From Atopobiaceae bacterium (GTDB lineage: Bacteria; Actinomycetota; Coriobacteriia; Coriobacteriales; Atopobiaceae), in the NCBI GenBank assembly GCA_017460265.1, contig JAFUBJ010000507.1, positions 1 to 5,378 on the forward strand: a stretch of 5,378 nucleotides of DNA, written 5' to 3'. The position numbers were made by a program, and so were the translations under genes. Within the stretch, counting starts at the first letter, position 1, and each line of letters begins with the position of its first letter. The notes beneath the pieces were generated by a model, which saw only the letters and a program-made list of their open reading frames with translations, was not told the origin of the DNA and did not search any database. Below are positions 1-5,257 of the stretch, piece after piece.

Positions 1-507
1 AAGGGCCCCAAGGGAGTGCTCGAGCGCACGGTCTCTGAGCTGCTCGACATCGCGCTCGAGGGCGAGCAGGTCCTCGTCAAGATCCCGCGCACCCCAGGCA
101 CCGAGGACCGCTCCCACGAGGACTTCAAGCTCACCAAGGCCTACAAGGCCGCTAACGCCCAGCAGGGCCTCACCCGCACCCTCATCCACAACATGGTCGT
201 GGGCGTCTCTGAGGGATTCGAGAAGAAGCTCGAGATGACCGGCGTCGGCTACCGTGCCACGCTCAAGGGCACCGACCTCGAGCTCTCGCTCGGCTACTCG
301 CACCTCATCAACTACCCCGCGCCCGACGGCATTTCCTTCGAGGTTCCCGATAACACGCACATCAACGTGAAGGGCATCTCCAAGGAGCAGGTCGGCCAGG
401 GTGCGGCCGAGATTCGCGCCAAGCGTCCGCCCGAGCCGTACAAGGGCAAGGGCATCCACTACATTGGCGAGCACATCCGCAGGAAGCTCGGCAAGGCTGC
501 CAAGTAA
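1..507 (+). CDS. rplF: 50S ribosomal protein L6, 5'-truncated by window edge
   Basis: This encodes ribosomal protein L6, which binds 23S rRNA near the sarcin-ricin loop in the large subunit. The reading frame is open from base 1 and begins with KGPKG, the conserved motif usually found near residue 28, so about 27 N-terminal residues probably lie outside the window. A GTG at position 16 is in frame but is not the real start. The second L6 domain is clear: NMVVGVSEGFEKKLEMTGVG, then a match to the C-terminal family signature with key residues RPPEPYKGKG, followed by a basic tail. One oddity is that the stretch between KGPKG and HNMVVGV is about 16 residues longer than I recall for typical L6, with the extra residues around TPGTEDRSHEDFKLTKAYK. 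Codon use across this insertion matches the rest. It is the first gene of the visible operon, 64 nt ahead of rplR. Confidence 0.97.
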   Translation, partial: KGPKGVLERTVSELLDIALEGEQVLVKIPRTPGTEDRSHEDFKLTKAYKAANAQQGLTRTLIHNMVVGVSEGFEKKLEMTGVGYRATLKGTDLELSLGYSHLINYPAPDGISFEVPDNTHINVKGISKEQVGQGAAEIRAKRPPEPYKGKGIHYIGEHIRRKLGKAAK

Positions 508-522
508 GCTAGGCCACATAAA

Positions 523-554
523 AGACCATCACCCCGTCAGGTGATGGCGTGTCT
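523..554 (+). promoter_or_regulatory. Intercistronic hairpin between rplF and rplR
   Basis: A perfect 8-bp stem, CCATCACC (526-533) with GGTGATGG (540-547), encloses a 6-nt loop. AGA (523-525) and TCT (552-554) could add three outer pairs across a 4-nt bulge. No T-run follows, so it is a poor intrinsic terminator. It ends just before the rplR ribosome binding site (557-562). By position it could be an RNA-processing or stabilising element, or a partial attenuator. It is not at the place of the known E. coli S8 repressor site, which lies upstream in rplE. The function is inferred; only the pairing is seen. Confidence 0.5.
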
Positions 555-571
555 CTAAGGAGAAAGAAGCA

Positions 572-940
572 ATGAACAAGTACCAGGCCAAGAGGGCAGG
601 TCTGAAGCGTCGCCAGCGTCGCGTGCGCGCCAAGATCTTCGGCACCGCCGAGCGTCCGCGCCTCGCCGTGCACCGCACCAACGCCCACATCTACGCCCAG
701 CTCATCGATGACGCCGACAGCAAGACCATCTGCAGCGCCTCCACGCTCGACGCCGAGTTCCGCGCAACCGGCAAGATCGGCTCCAACAAGGAGGCCGCCG
801 AGTTCGTGGGCGAGCTCATCGGCAAGCGTGCCATCGAGGCCGGCGTGACAGAGGTCACCTTCGACCGTGGCGGCCGCATCTATCATGGCCGCGTCAAGGC
901 TCTGGCAGACGGCGCCCGCAACGCGGGCCTCAAGTTCTAA
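572..940 (+). CDS. rplR: 50S ribosomal protein L18
   Basis: This encodes L18 (122 aa, the usual length), which binds 5S rRNA together with L5 and helps seat it in the central protuberance of the large subunit. The N-terminus is highly basic (MNKYQAKRAGLKRRQRRVRAK), as expected for the flexible rRNA-binding tail. It is followed by the family core GTAERPRLAVHRTNAHIYAQ (about residues 24-43), the segment TFDRGGRIYHGRVKALADGA and the ending AGLKF, all typical of bacterial L18. The ATG at 572 is preceded by AAGGAG at 557-562 with a 9-nt spacer. The gene sits between rplF and rpsE as in most bacterial spc operons, and its stop codon overlaps the rpsE ribosome binding site. Nothing is unusual in the protein. 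Confidence 0.98.
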   Translation: MNKYQAKRAGLKRRQRRVRAKIFGTAERPRLAVHRTNAHIYAQLIDDADSKTICSASTLDAEFRATGKIGSNKEAAEFVGELIGKRAIEAGVTEVTFDRGGRIYHGRVKALADGARNAGLKF

Positions 941-945
941 GGAGG
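939..945 (+). promoter_or_regulatory. Ribosome binding site of rpsE
   Basis: AAGGAGG is a full match to the Shine-Dalgarno consensus, 7 nt before the rpsE ATG at 953. Its first two bases are the last two of the rplR stop codon. Ribosomes ending rplR therefore finish on the rpsE initiation site, which suggests translational coupling. Confidence 0.85.
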
Positions 946-952
946 GGTTTTC

Positions 953-1480
953 ATGCCTCGTGATCGCAAGCAGCAGCGCAGGGAGGAAACCGACCTCCAG
1001 GAGCGCGTCGTCTATATTCACCGCGTGTCCAAGACCGTCAAGGGCGGCCGTCGCATGTCCCTGCTCGCTCTGGTCGTCGTTGGCGACGGCAAGGGCAACG
1101 TGGGCATCGGCATGGGCAAGTCCGCCGAGGTGCCCCTGGCCATCCAGAAGGGCGTCGAGGACGCAAAGAAGAACATGTTCCATGTGCCCGTCACCGAGCA
1201 CGGCACCATTCCGCACGACGTCGAGGGCCACTATGGCGCCGGCCGCGTGCTGATCAAGCCGGCTATCGAGGGTACCGGCGTCATCGCCGGCGGCCCTGTC
1301 CGTCCGCTCTTCGAGCTCGCCGGCATCACCAACGTGCTTTCCAAGTCCCTGGGCACCAACAACGCCCTGAACATCATCAAGGCGGCCGCCGATGGCCTGC
1401 AGCAGCTCTCCAGCCCCGCTGAGACTGCCGAGCGCCGTGGCCTCACCGTCAAGGAGATGTTCAACGGGAAGGAGGCGTAA
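953..1480 (+). CDS. rpsE: 30S ribosomal protein S5
   Basis: This encodes S5 (175 aa, within the usual bacterial range), a small-subunit protein near the mRNA entry site that affects decoding accuracy and helps assembly with S4 and S8. The N-terminal double-stranded-RNA-binding-like domain is clear: ERVVYIHRVSKTVKGGRR (about residues 17-34), then VVVGDGKGNVGIGMGKSAEV (41-60) and AIQKGVEDAKKNM. The C-terminal domain shows GAGRVLIKPAIEGTGVIAGG (95-114), RPLFELAGITNVLSKSLGTN (117-136) and NALNIIKAAADGL. The loop around TVKGGRRMS corresponds to the region where spectinomycin-resistance changes are known in E. coli S5; it looks like normal family sequence here. The gene lies 12 nt after rplR, and its last codons carry the rpmD ribosome binding site (1469-1475). 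Confidence 0.98.
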   Translation: MPRDRKQQRREETDLQERVVYIHRVSKTVKGGRRMSLLALVVVGDGKGNVGIGMGKSAEVPLAIQKGVEDAKKNMFHVPVTEHGTIPHDVEGHYGAGRVLIKPAIEGTGVIAGGPVRPLFELAGITNVLSKSLGTNNALNIIKAAADGLQQLSSPAETAERRGLTVKEMFNGKEA

Positions 1481-1485
1481 TCGCC

Positions 1486-1671
1486 ATGGCAGACAAGCTC
1501 AAGATCAAGCTCGTGCGCAGCGCCGTCGCGTCCGTCAAGAAGGACCAGACGCTGACCTGCCGCGCCCTGGGTCTCCGCAAGATCGGCGACACCGTGGAGC
1601 AGCCCGACAACCCGTCCATCCGTGGACTGATCTTCAAGGTCAAGCACCTGGTCGAGGTTGAAGAGAACTAG
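1486..1671 (+). CDS. rpmD: 50S ribosomal protein L30
   Basis: This encodes L30 (61 aa, the usual bacterial length), a small peripheral protein of the large subunit. The sequence fits the single ferredoxin-like domain: basic strand KLKIKLVRSAV (residues 4-14), the hallmark helix-turn RALGLRKIGDTVEQPDNPSI (about 26-45), and the closing strand IRGLIFKVKHLVEVEE. The start ATG at 1486 follows AAGGAGG at 1469-1475 with a 10-nt spacer; that site lies inside the last codons of rpsE, and only 5 nt separate the two genes. L30 is missing from the operon in some bacterial groups; here it is present and intact between rpsE and rplO. Confidence 0.97.
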   Translation: MADKLKIKLVRSAVASVKKDQTLTCRALGLRKIGDTVEQPDNPSIRGLIFKVKHLVEVEEN

Positions 1672-1674
1672 GAG
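1670..1674 (+). promoter_or_regulatory. Ribosome binding site deciding the rplO start
   Basis: AGGAG overlaps the rpmD stop codon and lies 7 nt before the ATG at 1682. This supports 1682 as the rplO start rather than the in-frame TTG at 1658, which lies inside rpmD and would add eight residues not expected ahead of MQLNDLRP. Confidence 0.8.
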
Positions 1675-1681
1675 TCACCAA

Positions 1682-2131
1682 ATGCAGCTCAACGATCTCC
1701 GTCCCGCGGCTGGTTCGACCAAGAACCGCAAGCGCATCGGCCGCGGCAACTCCTCAGGCCACGGCACCTTTGCCGGCCGTGGCATGAACGGCCAGCTTTC
1801 CCGCTCCGGCGGCGGCAAGGGCAAGGGCTTCGAGGGCGGCCAGCAGCCGCTCGCCATGCGCCTGCCTAAGCTCCCTGGCTTCATCAACCATGGTCGCGTC
1901 GAGTACGCGCCCGTGAACGTCGCCCGTCTCGAGGCTCTCTTCGCTGACGGCGACACCGTCGATGCCGAGGCTCTCGTGGCCAAGGGCGTCATCAAGCACG
2001 AGTTCATTCCTGTCAAGGTCCTCGGCGACGGCGAGCTCACCAAGAAGCTCACGGTCAAGGTGGACAAGGTCTCCGCCTCTGCACAGGCTAAGATCGAGGC
2101 GGCCGGAGGAAAGGTCGAGCAGGCGTGCTAA
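1682..2131 (+). CDS. rplO: 50S ribosomal protein L15
   Basis: This encodes L15 (149 aa, normal length), an early-to-middle assembly protein of the large subunit with a long extended N-terminal arm that threads through 23S rRNA. The start MQLNDLRPAAGSTKNRKRIG is the classical L15 opening, followed by the glycine- and arginine-rich arm (about residues 20-55: GRGNSSGHG, AGRGMNGQLSRSGGG, GFEGGQ). The C-terminal globular part contains VEYAPVNVARLEAL (73-86) and the family signature region VKVLGDGELTKKLTVKVDKV (111-130) ending in IEAAGGKVE. The ORF can be extended to a TTG at 1658, but the ribosome binding site and family alignment favour 1682. It overlaps the secY start by 7 nt. Confidence 0.97.
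   Translation: MQLNDLRPAAGSTKNRKRIGRGNSSGHGTFAGRGMNGQLSRSGGGKGKGFEGGQQPLAMRLPKLPGFINHGRVEYAPVNVARLEALFADGDTVDAEALVAKGVIKHEFIPVKVLGDGELTKKLTVKVDKVSASAQAKIEAAGGKVEQAC
2105..2114 (+). promoter_or_regulatory. Ribosome binding site region of secY, within rplO
   Basis: GGAGGAAAGG lies inside the end of rplO. Its GGAGG part is 15 nt from the secY GTG at 2125 and the AAAGG part is 10 nt away. It is weaker or more distant than the sites of the neighbouring genes, consistent with secY relying partly on coupling to rplO translation. Confidence 0.6.
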
Positions 2132-3405
2132 AGGGATTCGCAAACGCATTCCGCATTCCTGAGCTGAGGAAGAAGATCCTCTTCACCGTGGCTATTCTCC
2201 TCATCTACCGCTTCGGTGCGTATCTGCCCGTCCCGGGCGTGCCCTTCAGGGCCATGCTCGAGGCGTACAGCAACGCTGCCGCGGGCAGCGGTGCCCTTGC
2301 CGTGCTGAACCTCTTCTCGGGCGGCGCCCTTTCGCGCATCTCGGTGTTCAGCCTGGGCATCATGCCCTACATCACCTCGCAGATCATCATGCAGATGATG
2401 CAGACGGTCATCCCCTCCCTTGGTGAGCTTGCCAAGGAGGGCGAGGCCGGACAGCGTAAGATCACGCAGTACACCCGTTACCTCACGGTTGGCCTCGCGC
2501 TGATCAATGCCATCGGCTACCTGTTCCTCTTCCTGAGCTACGGCATCGACTTCTCGCAGTCGCCCGTTCCCACGGGTCTCCAGTACGCGATCATCGTGGG
2601 CACCATGCTCGTTGGCGCCATGATTATCATGTGGCTGGGCGAGGTCATGACGCAGCGCGGCATTGGCAACGGCATGTCGCTCATCATCTTCACCAACATC
2701 ATGGCTGGCCTGCCCACGGCGCTCATCTCGTCGCTGCGGACCTCTGGCACCGGCATGATCTTGACGATCATCACCATCGTGGTGATCTTCGCCATCATCC
2801 CGCTGATCGTTTACATCGAGCGCGGCCAGCGCCGTATCCCGGTGCAGTACGCCAAGCGCGTGATTGGCCGCAAGATGATGGGTGGTCAGTCCACCTACCT
2901 GCCCATCAAGGTGAACACGGCGGGCGTCGTGCCCATCATCTTTGCCTCGGCAATCCTGTACCTCCCTGCGCAGCTGGCGGTCTTCTTCCCCAACGTGCAG
3001 TGGATGCAGAGCTTTGCCAACGCCATTTCCACTGGCTGGATCAACTGGGTGCTGTCTGTGTTCCTGATCGTCTTCTTCGCGTACTTCTACACCTCTATGG
3101 TGTTCAACCCCGAAGAGACGGCCGACCAGCTCCGCAAGGCGGGTGGCTTCATCCCGGGCGTTCGCCCTGGCTCCGCCACGGCTGTCTACATCAAGTCGGT
3201 GCTCGACCACATCACGCTTCCGGGTGCCTGCTTCATGGCAGCACTTGCCGTGATTCCGTCGATCATCTTCTACTTCACGGGCAACCCGCTCATCCAGGCC
3301 TTTGGTGGCACGTCGATCCTGATTATGGTCGGCACGGCAATGGACACCATCGCCTCGCTCGAGAGCCAGCTCAAGATGCACAACTACGAGGGATTCTTCA
3401 AGTAA
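2125..3405 (+). CDS. secY: Preprotein translocase subunit SecY
   Basis: This is the channel-forming subunit of the SecYEG translocon in the cytoplasmic membrane, which exports unfolded proteins with SecA and inserts membrane proteins. The protein is 426 aa with ten hydrophobic segments, at about residues 18-38, 71-93, 116-140, 152-172, 181-204, 210-232, 266-288, 303-326, 366-385 and 389-408. The plug region is near 60-70. Family landmarks are NAFRIPELRKKILFT at the start, ISVFSLGIMPYITSQIIMQ (segment 2), the cytoplasmic loop RGQRRIPVQYAKRVIGRKMM (233-252) and NPEETADQLRKAGGFIPGVR (328-347); these last loops contact SecA and the ribosome in known structures. The start is GTG at 2125, overlapping rplO by 7 nt (stop TAA at 2129-2131); this is the only start that gives the normal N-terminus, MLKGFANAF. 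The rpmJ gene that follows secY in E. coli is absent; adk follows instead, as in Gram-positives. Confidence 0.98.
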   Translation: MLKGFANAFRIPELRKKILFTVAILLIYRFGAYLPVPGVPFRAMLEAYSNAAAGSGALAVLNLFSGGALSRISVFSLGIMPYITSQIIMQMMQTVIPSLGELAKEGEAGQRKITQYTRYLTVGLALINAIGYLFLFLSYGIDFSQSPVPTGLQYAIIVGTMLVGAMIIMWLGEVMTQRGIGNGMSLIIFTNIMAGLPTALISSLRTSGTGMILTIITIVVIFAIIPLIVYIERGQRRIPVQYAKRVIGRKMMGGQSTYLPIKVNTAGVVPIIFASAILYLPAQLAVFFPNVQWMQSFANAISTGWINWVLSVFLIVFFAYFYTSMVFNPEETADQLRKAGGFIPGVRPGSATAVYIKSVLDHITLPGACFMAALAVIPSIIFYFTGNPLIQAFGGTSILIMVGTAMDTIASLESQLKMHNYEGFFK

Positions 3406-3434
3406 TCTCGCGGAACGCGTCAAACCAGATGCAA

Positions 3435-3456
3435 AGGGCGCCCTTCGGGGCGCCCT
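3435..3456 (+). terminator. UUCG-loop hairpin after secY, probable terminator
   Basis: A perfect 9-bp stem, AGGGCGCCC (3435-3443) with GGGCGCCCT (3448-3456), closes a TTCG tetraloop with a C-G closing pair, an exceptionally stable RNA loop. AACC (3423-3426) and GGTT (3457-3460) could add four outer pairs across an 8-nt left bulge. It starts 29 nt after the secY stop. It lacks a T-run, so termination may be partial or need Rho. High-GC Gram-positives often have such U-poor terminator hairpins, so I infer the end, or an attenuation point, of the ribosomal-protein transcript here. Confidence 0.6.
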
Positions 3457-3474
3457 GGTTGCGTGCGGACTACC

Positions 3475-3519
3475 CGGAACGTCCAACGGCATAGCCCGTT
3501 CCGCTGCACACGGCGGAAC
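3475..3519 (+). promoter_or_regulatory. Two mutually exclusive hairpins between secY and adk
   Basis: CGGAACG (3475-3481) is an exact inverted copy of CGTTCCG (3497-3503), with a 15-nt loop. The same middle segment also pairs with the next one: GTTCCGCTG (3498-3506) with CGGCGGAAC (3511-3519), nine pairs including one G-T/G-U, with a 4-nt CACA loop. The two stems cannot form together. This geometry resembles an attenuator, but there is no leader peptide or known aptamer that I recognise, and the second, shorter-looped stem would probably dominate. The function is unknown. Confidence 0.35.
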
Positions 3520-3525
3520 AGGCAA

Positions 3526-3605
3526 TGCCAATCGTCCTTTGGAAGCGTTTCCCTAATCGCCAACTGGGAAAACGCAAACATAACGCTTCCAAAGGACGAT
3601 TGGCA
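3526..3605. repeat. 24-bp perfect inverted repeat with 32-nt spacer
   Basis: The arm at 3526-3549 (begins TGCCAATCG, ends GAAGCGTT) is an exact reverse complement of 3582-3605 (begins AACGCTTCC, ends GATTGGCA). Inside the loop, TCCC (3550-3553) can pair with GGGA (3566-3569). A second AACGC at 3571-3575 offers another partner for GCGTT at 3545-3549. By hand count 39 of 80 bases are G or C, well below the neighbouring genes. The repeat contains no gene. As RNA it would be a long uninterrupted duplex, the kind of structure RNase III cuts, so it may separate the secY and adk-map messages. As DNA it could be a small non-autonomous mobile element, but I see no convincing target-site duplication. 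Confidence 0.9.
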
Positions 3606-3726
3606 AAATACCCCACCCCTCACCGATGTTGGTTGCGCCAATTTCCCAAACACTGGCACCATGGCCGCTCAAGCGAGTATCCTTAAAGCGTCCGTACATA
3701 GAGAGACGAACGAGAAAGGCATCCTC
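3606..3726 (+). promoter_or_regulatory. Upstream region of adk, no clear promoter seen
   Basis: This 121-nt stretch would have to hold an independent adk promoter. TATCCT at 3678-3683 resembles a -10 box, but the sequence 16-19 nt before it (around 3653-3660) is a poor -35 match. I found nothing better. AAAGG at 3715-3719 is the ribosome binding site, 7 nt before the adk ATG. The region also stays open in the adk frame back to 3463, but I do not consider that coding. Confidence 0.3.
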
Positions 3727-4353
3727 ATGAACATTGTTTTGCTTGGTGCACCCGGTGCTGGCAAGGGCACGCAGGCCCAGAAGCTCGTCGAAGACTTCCA
3801 CGTGGCGCATATCTCCACCGGCGACCTGCTCCGTGCGGCCGTCAAGGCCCAGACCGAGCTGGGCATCAAGGCCAAGGAGTACATGGACGCCGGCAAGCTG
3901 GTTCCCGACGACCTGGTCATCGGCCTGGTCAAGGAGCGCCTTGCCGAGGACGACGCCAAGATCGGCTTCATCCTTGACGGCTTCCCGCGCAACACCGCGC
4001 AGGCCACGGTCCTCGACGCCGAGCTCGCCGAGATGGGCATCGCCCTCGACGGTGCCCTGCTCGTCGACGTTGCCTTTGACGTCATCGTCAAGCGCCTCAG
4101 CTCCCGTCGCACCTGCCGTGCCTGCGGCTACACCGCTGGCCCGACCGTGACCGTCTGCCCGCGCTGCGGCGGCGAGATGTACCAGCGCGACGACGACAAG
4201 CCCGAGACCATCCAGAAGCGCCTTGACACCTATCAGGCCCAGACCGAGCCGCTCATCGAGTACTACGGCGGCAAGGGCATCCTGATCAAGGTCGACGGCG
4301 ACCGCCCCGTGGACGATGTCTACGAGGACGTCAAGAAGGAGCTTGGTCTCTAA
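3727..4353 (+). CDS. adk: Adenylate kinase, zinc-finger LID type
   Basis: This cytoplasmic enzyme converts ATP + AMP into 2 ADP and so balances adenine nucleotides. The protein is 208 aa. Seen in order: P-loop GAPGAGKGT (residues 7-15), AMP-binding STGDLLRAAV (30-39), LVPDDLVIGLVKERL (58-72), DGFPR (84-88), LID arginines in KRLSSRRTC, and the adenine/phosphate-side YQRDDDKPETIQKRL (152-166). The LID carries four cysteines, C130-X2-C133-X10-C144-X2-C147, a structural zinc site as in Gram-positive adenylate kinases. In the Bacillus subtilis enzyme, as I recall it, the middle spacer is 16 residues and the last ligand is Asp. Here the YHLVFNPPK-like segment is missing, so the LID is about six residues shorter. 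The start at ATG 3727 gives the standard MNIVLLGAPG opening; the longer upstream frame is rejected. Confidence 0.97.
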   Translation: MNIVLLGAPGAGKGTQAQKLVEDFHVAHISTGDLLRAAVKAQTELGIKAKEYMDAGKLVPDDLVIGLVKERLAEDDAKIGFILDGFPRNTAQATVLDAELAEMGIALDGALLVDVAFDVIVKRLSSRRTCRACGYTAGPTVTVCPRCGGEMYQRDDDKPETIQKRLDTYQAQTEPLIEYYGGKGILIKVDGDRPVDDVYEDVKKELGL

Positions 4354-4468
4354 AGACCACAGAAGCGAGAGGAACGCGCCCCGCTCGTCGGGGCGCACCC
4401 ATGCGCGGCAGGCCGGGGGACTTGTGGCGCATCCCATCGGTTCTTCACAGCAAAGGAAGCGCACTACC
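4354..4468 (+). other. adk-map intergenic region
   Basis: These 115 nt hold the hairpin at 4376-4396, an additional 6-bp inverted repeat ATGCGC (4401-4406) / GCGCAT (4427-4432), and the map ribosome binding site AAGGAA at 4453-4458, 10 nt before the ATG. The map reading frame stays open across this gap and back into adk, but the sequence here does not look like protein. I see no convincing promoter. Confidence 0.6.
4376..4396 (+). terminator. GC-rich hairpin between adk and map
   Basis: A perfect 8-bp stem, GCGCCCCG (4376-4383) with CGGGGCGC (4389-4396), encloses a 5-nt loop CTCGT, 22 nt after the adk stop. No T-run follows. It may be a weak or partial terminator that lowers map relative to adk, or a 3' end stabiliser for adk mRNA. 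The pairing is seen; the role is inferred. Confidence 0.45.
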
Positions 4469-5257
4469 ATGATTCACATCAAGTCCCCAGAGGAAATCGA
4501 GGAATACAAGGCTGCTGGCTCGCTCTCAAAGGCGGCGCTGCGCCTTGCGGGGTCGCTTGTCAAGCCGGGCATCTCCACCATGGAGATTGACCGCGCCGTC
4601 GAGGGCTTCATTCGTCTGCACGGTGGCATCCCCGCGTTCAAGGGCTACGGCGGCTTCCCCGGAAGCATCTGCGCAAGCCCCAACGAGGCCATCGTGCACG
4701 GCATCCCCAGCCCCACGACCTTCCTGAACGAGGGTGACATCATCTCCATCGACACGGGCGCCACGGTCAACGGCTGGGTGGGCGACAATGCCTGGACCTT
4801 CTACGTGGGCACGCCCTCGACCGAGGTGCAGGGCCTGTGCGAGGTCACGCGCGACTGCCTCAAGGCGGGAATCGAGCAGGCCAAGCCTGGCAACCATCTG
4901 GGCGACATTGGCCATGCCGTGCAGAGCCTGGCGGAGAGCCACGGCTATGGCGTCGTGCGCGAGTACGTTGGTCACGGCGTCGGTCGCGTCATGCACGAAG
5001 ATCCCAACGTCCCTAACTACGGCAAGAGGGGTCGTGGCGTCAAGCTGCAGGTCGGAATGATCATTGCCATCGAGCCCATGATCACGCTTGGCACCTATTC
5101 CAATCATGTGCTTGCCAACGGCTGGACCGTTGTCACCGACGACGGCCTTCCCGCGGCTCACTACGAGAACACCATTGCCATCACGGCCGACGGCCCCGTC
5201 ATCCTGACGGCCGACGAGCAAGGCCCATGGTGCAAAATGCAGGGGGGAGAGAAGTAA
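4469..5257 (+). CDS. map: Methionine aminopeptidase, type I
   Basis: This enzyme removes the initiator methionine from new proteins after deformylation, in the cytoplasm at the ribosome exit. The protein is 262 aa with the pita-bread fold of family M24A. All five metal ligands are present: D95 (SIDTGA), D106 (VGDNAW), H169 (YVGHGVG), E202 (AIEPM) and E233 (HYENTIAIT), each exactly two positions before its E. coli counterpart as I recall the numbering. The substrate-side histidines H77 (IVHGIP) and H176 (VMHEDPNVPNYG) are also there. There is no N-terminal zinc-finger linker, so it is the plain type I form. The C-terminus runs about ten residues beyond the usual end (DEQGPWCKMQGGEK). The start ATG at 4469 has AAGGAA at 4453-4458; upstream codons in the same frame overlap adk and are not family sequence. 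adk and map normally travel together downstream of secY. Confidence 0.97.
   Translation: MIHIKSPEEIEEYKAAGSLSKAALRLAGSLVKPGISTMEIDRAVEGFIRLHGGIPAFKGYGGFPGSICASPNEAIVHGIPSPTTFLNEGDIISIDTGATVNGWVGDNAWTFYVGTPSTEVQGLCEVTRDCLKAGIEQAKPGNHLGDIGHAVQSLAESHGYGVVREYVGHGVGRVMHEDPNVPNYGKRGRGVKLQVGMIIAIEPMITLGTYSNHVLANGWTVVTDDGLPAAHYENTIAITADGPVILTADEQGPWCKMQGGEK

Noticed and set aside
2128..3531. 467-codon minus-strand ORF opposite secY
   Set aside because: It is a shadow of the GC-rich secY codons: its composition is dominated by D, H, R, E and G, it has no recognisable domain, and the opposite strand is clearly SecY.
3526..3605. Inverted repeat as ends of an insertion sequence
   Set aside because: Only 32 nt separate the arms, so there is no transposase, and no convincing target-site duplication flanks them. 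A non-autonomous repeat remains possible and is left open in the findings.
3420..3662. Minus-strand ORF across the secY-adk gap
   Set aside because: It is opened by the symmetry of the inverted repeat; it has no family resemblance that I recognise and spans the probable terminator hairpin.
3463..3726. In-frame 88-codon N-terminal extension of adk
   Set aside because: The frame is open, but the sequence is low-complexity hairpin DNA, adenylate kinase normally begins at MNIVLLG, and AAAGG sits correctly before the ATG at 3727.
4316..4468. 51-codon N-terminal extension of map into adk
   Set aside because: The extension overlaps adk and a hairpin, is not methionine aminopeptidase sequence, and the ATG at 4469 has its own ribosome binding site.
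3553..4470. 305-codon minus-strand ORF opposite adk
   Set aside because: It is a shadow frame caused by high third-position GC; the plus strand encodes a complete adenylate kinase.
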